Origin: an uncultured Lachnospiraceae bacterium
GTDB lineage: Bacteria > Bacillota > Clostridia > Lachnospirales > Lachnospiraceae
Length of the DNA stretch: 16,933 nucleotides
Direction of reading: 5' to 3'
NCBI GenBank assembly: GCA_905236545.1
Contig: CAJOQO010000092.1
Location: forward strand, 1-16,933
Position 1 is the first letter of the stretch. Each line of letters begins with the position of its first letter. Positions 14,744 to 16,933 of this stretch are shown piece by piece. The notes below the pieces were generated by a model. It worked only from the letters and a program-made list of their open reading frames with translations. It was not told where the DNA came from and made no database searches. Made by a program: the position numbers and the translations under genes.

Positions 14744-15884
14744 TGTGACGGGAAAGCCCGTGACACAGGAGAAAGGAACCAACAAAGCGCTTCGGCGGGA
14801 AAACCGTAACCGTATCTTCCGGTATATATGCCGGAACGGCCGGACTTCGAATCCGGCGATTGCGTATGCGCTTAAGATGAGTCTTCCTACGGTTCTTCAG
14901 AATACCAGGGAGCTTCAGGAAATGGGTGTGCTGTTTGACGCGGGCGAACTGGAATCTACCGGTGGAAGAAAAGCCAAGACAGTCGATGTCGTAGCCGATT
15001 ACAGGTATTCGATTGGCATAGATATTACCAGAAACCATATTGTGATGGTTCTCACGAACCTGGTTGGCGCGAATCTGGCCTGGGAGCGGATCCATATCCC
15101 TTATCAGGATGAAGAAGCGTATTATAAGAGACTTCAGGAGCTGCTCCGAAGGTTCGTTGCACACAATCGTGTGGAAAAGGAAAGAATCCTGGGAGTCGGC
15201 TTCTCCATTCCGGGGATTGTCAATTTCAGAACGAACCGGATTGACCGGTCTCATGTTCTGGAGCTGAAGGATTACCCGCTGGAGAAGATCGCCGGATACA
15301 TTCCGTACAAAACATGGTTTTTAAATGATGCGAACGCGGGAGCCTTTGCGGAGGGATTTCACGCACCGGGAGATCATTTCTTTTATCTGTCTCTGAACAA
15401 TACAGTGGGCGGAGCCTTCTATGGCAAGAATAAGGTTCTCAGAGGAGATCATTTCCGCTGTGGGGAAGTCGGTCACATCGTACTTGTTCCGGGCGGAAAA
15501 CGCTGTTATTGTGGGAAAGCAGGCTGCGTGGATCCCTACTGCAACGCGCTTCGTCTTGCCGGGCTGGAAAATGGCAGACTGGAGACCTTCTTTCAGAATC
15601 TGCACTCCGGCAGGGAACCGGAGACTCAGCGGTGGAAGGAATATGTGCAAAACCTTGCCCTGGTGATCCACAACATTCACATGATGCTTGATTACGACAT
15701 TATCATAGGCGGATATGTCGGAAGCGCCATGGGGGATTCGATTGAAGATATCCGGAAGGCGGTACGGGAGCTGGATCTGTTTGACCAGGAGCCTTCCTAC
15801 ATCAGGCCATGTGTATTTCATGCCAGTGAATCTGCGTTTGGGGCTGCGCTCTTTGAAGTGGACTCCTTTATCAGCCAGGTGTGA
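14736..15884 (+). CDS. ROK family transcriptional regulator (NagC/XylR type)
   Basis: 382 residues. The N-terminal winged helix (about 18-80) includes ENRNRIFRYICRNGRTSNP, a recognition helix near MSLPTVLQNTRELQEMG and the wing STGGRKAK. The ROK sugar-kinase-like domain follows: GIDITRNH (about 93-100), NDANAGAFAEG (197-207), and the ROK zinc signature GHIVLVPGGKRCYCGKAGCVD with H247, C257, C259 and C264 in place. The phosphate-binding DxGxT position reads DITRN, so ATP binding looks lost, as in repressors. ATG 14736 is chosen because it overlaps the DUF4432 stop; a GTG at 14727 and TTG at 14721 are alternatives. XylR/NagC proteins repress sugar operons until a sugar binds. The xylulokinase-like gene downstream is the likely target. 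Confidence 0.9.
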   Translation: MNNVTGKPVTQEKGTNKALRRENRNRIFRYICRNGRTSNPAIAYALKMSLPTVLQNTRELQEMGVLFDAGELESTGGRKAKTVDVVADYRYSIGIDITRNHIVMVLTNLVGANLAWERIHIPYQDEEAYYKRLQELLRRFVAHNRVEKERILGVGFSIPGIVNFRTNRIDRSHVLELKDYPLEKIAGYIPYKTWFLNDANAGAFAEGFHAPGDHFFYLSLNNTVGGAFYGKNKVLRGDHFRCGEVGHIVLVPGGKRCYCGKAGCVDPYCNALRLAGLENGRLETFFQNLHSGREPETQRWKEYVQNLALVIHNIHMMLDYDIIIGGYVGSAMGDSIEDIRKAVRELDLFDQEPSYIRPCVFHASESAFGAALFEVDSFISQV

Positions 15885-16018
15885 GTTTCGTACGGATTGT
15901 CCTTGCGCTTCGCGGTCTTTGCTCCGCTCCGGCCGGCGCGAAACGAGCGTCCACTGGATGCTCAGCGCCCCAGGTCCCTGCGTGGAGGTCAGGCGATCGG
16001 CGCTGTAATCACAAAATG

Positions 16019-16037
16019 CAGGTAACTATCAGGTAAC
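16019..16037 (+). repeat. Direct repeat caggtaac spaced 11 bp
   Basis: caggtaac occurs at 16019-16026 and again at 16030-16037, a spacing of 11 bp that places both copies on nearly the same helix face. It lies about 70 bp before the kinase start, and could be a ROK operator half-site pair or part of an interspersed repeat. Confidence 0.5.
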
Positions 16038-16048
16038 GATTCAGAACC

Positions 16049-16085
16049 CCCACAGCTCAGAACACTTCGTGTTCTTCGCTGCGGG
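16049..16085. repeat. Imperfect palindrome, possible extragenic palindromic element
   Basis: Inner stem agaacac (16059-16065) with gtgttct (16069-16075) around ttc. Outer stem cccacagc (16049-16056) with gctgcggg (16078-16085), one mismatch, and two unpaired positions between the stems. It ends 21 nt before the kinase ATG, so it could affect translation or be a dispersed REP-like repeat. Confidence 0.6.
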
Positions 16086-16106
16086 CGGACAGAGAAGGAT
16101 AACAGG

Positions 16107-16933
16107 ATGGCATATTTAATGGGAATAGATCTGGGGACTTCCAGCCTTAAGACGCTGATCTGTGACGAACAGGGCAATGTTGCAGCGGAAGCCTCCGAGG
16201 CGTATCAGTTTGACAGTCCCCATGGGGGATATTCCGAGCAGGATCCGGAAGTGTGGTGGAATGCCTGTGTTCACACGATTCGAAAGTGCCTGTCCGTGGA
16301 CGGCATACAGGCGGAGGATGTCAGGGCGTTGAGCTTCTCCGGCCAGATGCACGGGGCGGTTCTTCTGGACGGGGAGAAGAGGGTGATCCGGCCTGCTATT
16401 CTTCACAATGACGCGAGAAGCTCCGGACAGGTGGAGGATCTGAAAGACCTGTTTGGAACGGAAGGAGTCCGTCAGCTTATGATGAATCCGGTATATACCG
16501 GTTTCCTTCTCCCGTCGCTCCTGTGGGTGAGGGACAATGAAAAAAACAATTATGACAGAGTAAAAACCGTCTGTCTGCCCAAAGACTATCTGAAGCAGAG
16601 ACTGACGGGCGACATTTCTTCTGATTTCTCCGACGCCTCGGCGACGCTCGCTTATGACATCCGCAGAAACTGCTGGTCAGAGGAGATCCTGGGCAAGGTT
16701 CAGATACCGGTGTCTTTTTTCCCGAAGCTGTATGCAACCGCGGATGCGGTGGGGAAAGTGTCGGCGGAAGCTGCAGGACAGACCGGCCTGTCGGAATCAA
16801 CGATTGTGGTGGCAGGCGGCGGCGATCAGGTCATGCAGGGGATCGGAAATGGCGTTGTGACTCCCGGCGTTGCTTCCTCGAACATCGGTACGGCGGGACA
16901 GCTTTCCTACCGGTCGGATGTCCCGATCCTGAA
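16107..16933 (+). CDS. Xylulokinase-like FGGY carbohydrate kinase (3' end outside window)
   Basis: The frame stays open to the right edge: 275 codons of a kinase of about 490-500. The N-terminal FGGY ATPase motif MGIDLGTSSLKTL has D8. GGYSEQDPEVWWNA, LSFSGQMHG and LRPAI-like RPAILHNDARSS match xylulokinase (XylB) N-lobes. AGGGDQVMQGIG contains the second catalytic-type Asp (D240, like E. coli XylB D233), and SSNIGTAGQL follows. It would phosphorylate D-xylulose or a related ketose in the cytosol, feeding the pentose phosphate pathway. SD agaagga lies 7-8 nt before ATG 16107. With the ROK regulator just upstream this looks like a pentose locus, although related FGGY members take other sugars and the C-terminal lobe is not visible. 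Confidence 0.88.
   Translation, partial: MAYLMGIDLGTSSLKTLICDEQGNVAAEASEAYQFDSPHGGYSEQDPEVWWNACVHTIRKCLSVDGIQAEDVRALSFSGQMHGAVLLDGEKRVIRPAILHNDARSSGQVEDLKDLFGTEGVRQLMMNPVYTGFLLPSLLWVRDNEKNNYDRVKTVCLPKDYLKQRLTGDISSDFSDASATLAYDIRRNCWSEEILGKVQIPVSFFPKLYATADAVGKVSAEAAGQTGLSESTIVVAGGGDQVMQGIGNGVVTPGVASSNIGTAGQLSYRSDVPIL

Larger units (their letters stand above)
15885..16106 (+). promoter_or_regulatory. ROK-kinase intergenic region, likely operator area
   Basis: No gene is seen in this 222-bp gap. It contains GC-rich short palindromes (about 15903-15945), a long-loop inverted repeat cagcgcc/ggcgctg (15963-15969 and 15999-16005), a direct repeat at 16019-16037 and a hairpin at 16049-16085. No clear -35/-10 pair was found, so the kinase may be transcribed from upstream. 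Confidence 0.4.

Noticed and set aside
13397..14785. Minus-strand open frame (462 codons) opposite the permease end and DUF4432
   Set aside because: No SD or family features, and it crosses two conserved plus-strand genes.

Overview
This window looks like a chromosome segment from a Gram-positive anaerobe of the Clostridia (Bacillota), most like gut Lachnospiraceae or Oscillospiraceae. The grounds are strong purine-rich Shine-Dalgarno sites (aggagg, ggagg), moderately high GC, and a typical gene set: an Rpn/PD-(D/E)XK nuclease, a VTC-DUF4956-Cthe_2159 cluster, HD-GYP, GH4, an NCS2 permease, and a ROK/FGGY pair. The assignment rests on gene content only; there is no rRNA or other marker gene.

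Layout. (1) Positions 1-3020 are an accessory patch. It holds the 3' end of an unrecognised plus-strand gene, a bidirectional terminator, a convergent N6-adenine DNA methyltransferase broken by a one-base frameshift, an intact Rpn-family nuclease, and what looks like the decayed 3' end of an IS200/IS605 (TnpB) element. (2) 3262-6708 is an envelope-associated operon: a VTC-type (polyphosphate polymerase-like) protein, a DUF4956 membrane protein, and a large exported beta-helix protein of the Cthe_2159 type with membrane segments at both ends. (3) 6846-10839 is a near-consensus promoter, a seven-TM HD-GYP protein with an unusual duplicated C-terminal beta-rich module, and a MelA-type GH4 alpha-galactosidase in the same orientation. 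An 18-bp tandem repeat starts in the end of the GH4 gene and closes the unit. (4) 10950-12038 (minus) encodes an exported NAGPA-domain protein. It is convergent with the GH4 gene and divergent from an AzgA-type NCS2 purine permease (12186-13610). (5) 13739-16933 is a sugar locus: a DUF4432 mutarotase-like protein, a ROK repressor whose start overlaps the previous stop, a repeat-rich 220-bp gap, and the first 275 codons of a xylulokinase-like FGGY kinase that runs off the window.

How the genes may work together. Part 2 suggests a cytosolic polymer polymerase linked through a membrane partner to a surface beta-helix protein. Part 3 pairs a candidate c-di-GMP phosphodiesterase with alpha-galactoside breakdown; its doubled C-terminal beta-rich domain is the most novel protein feature here. 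Part 5 fits a locally regulated pentose or related sugar pathway: epimerase-like, repressor, kinase. No CRISPR array, tRNA, rRNA or complete mobile element was seen.
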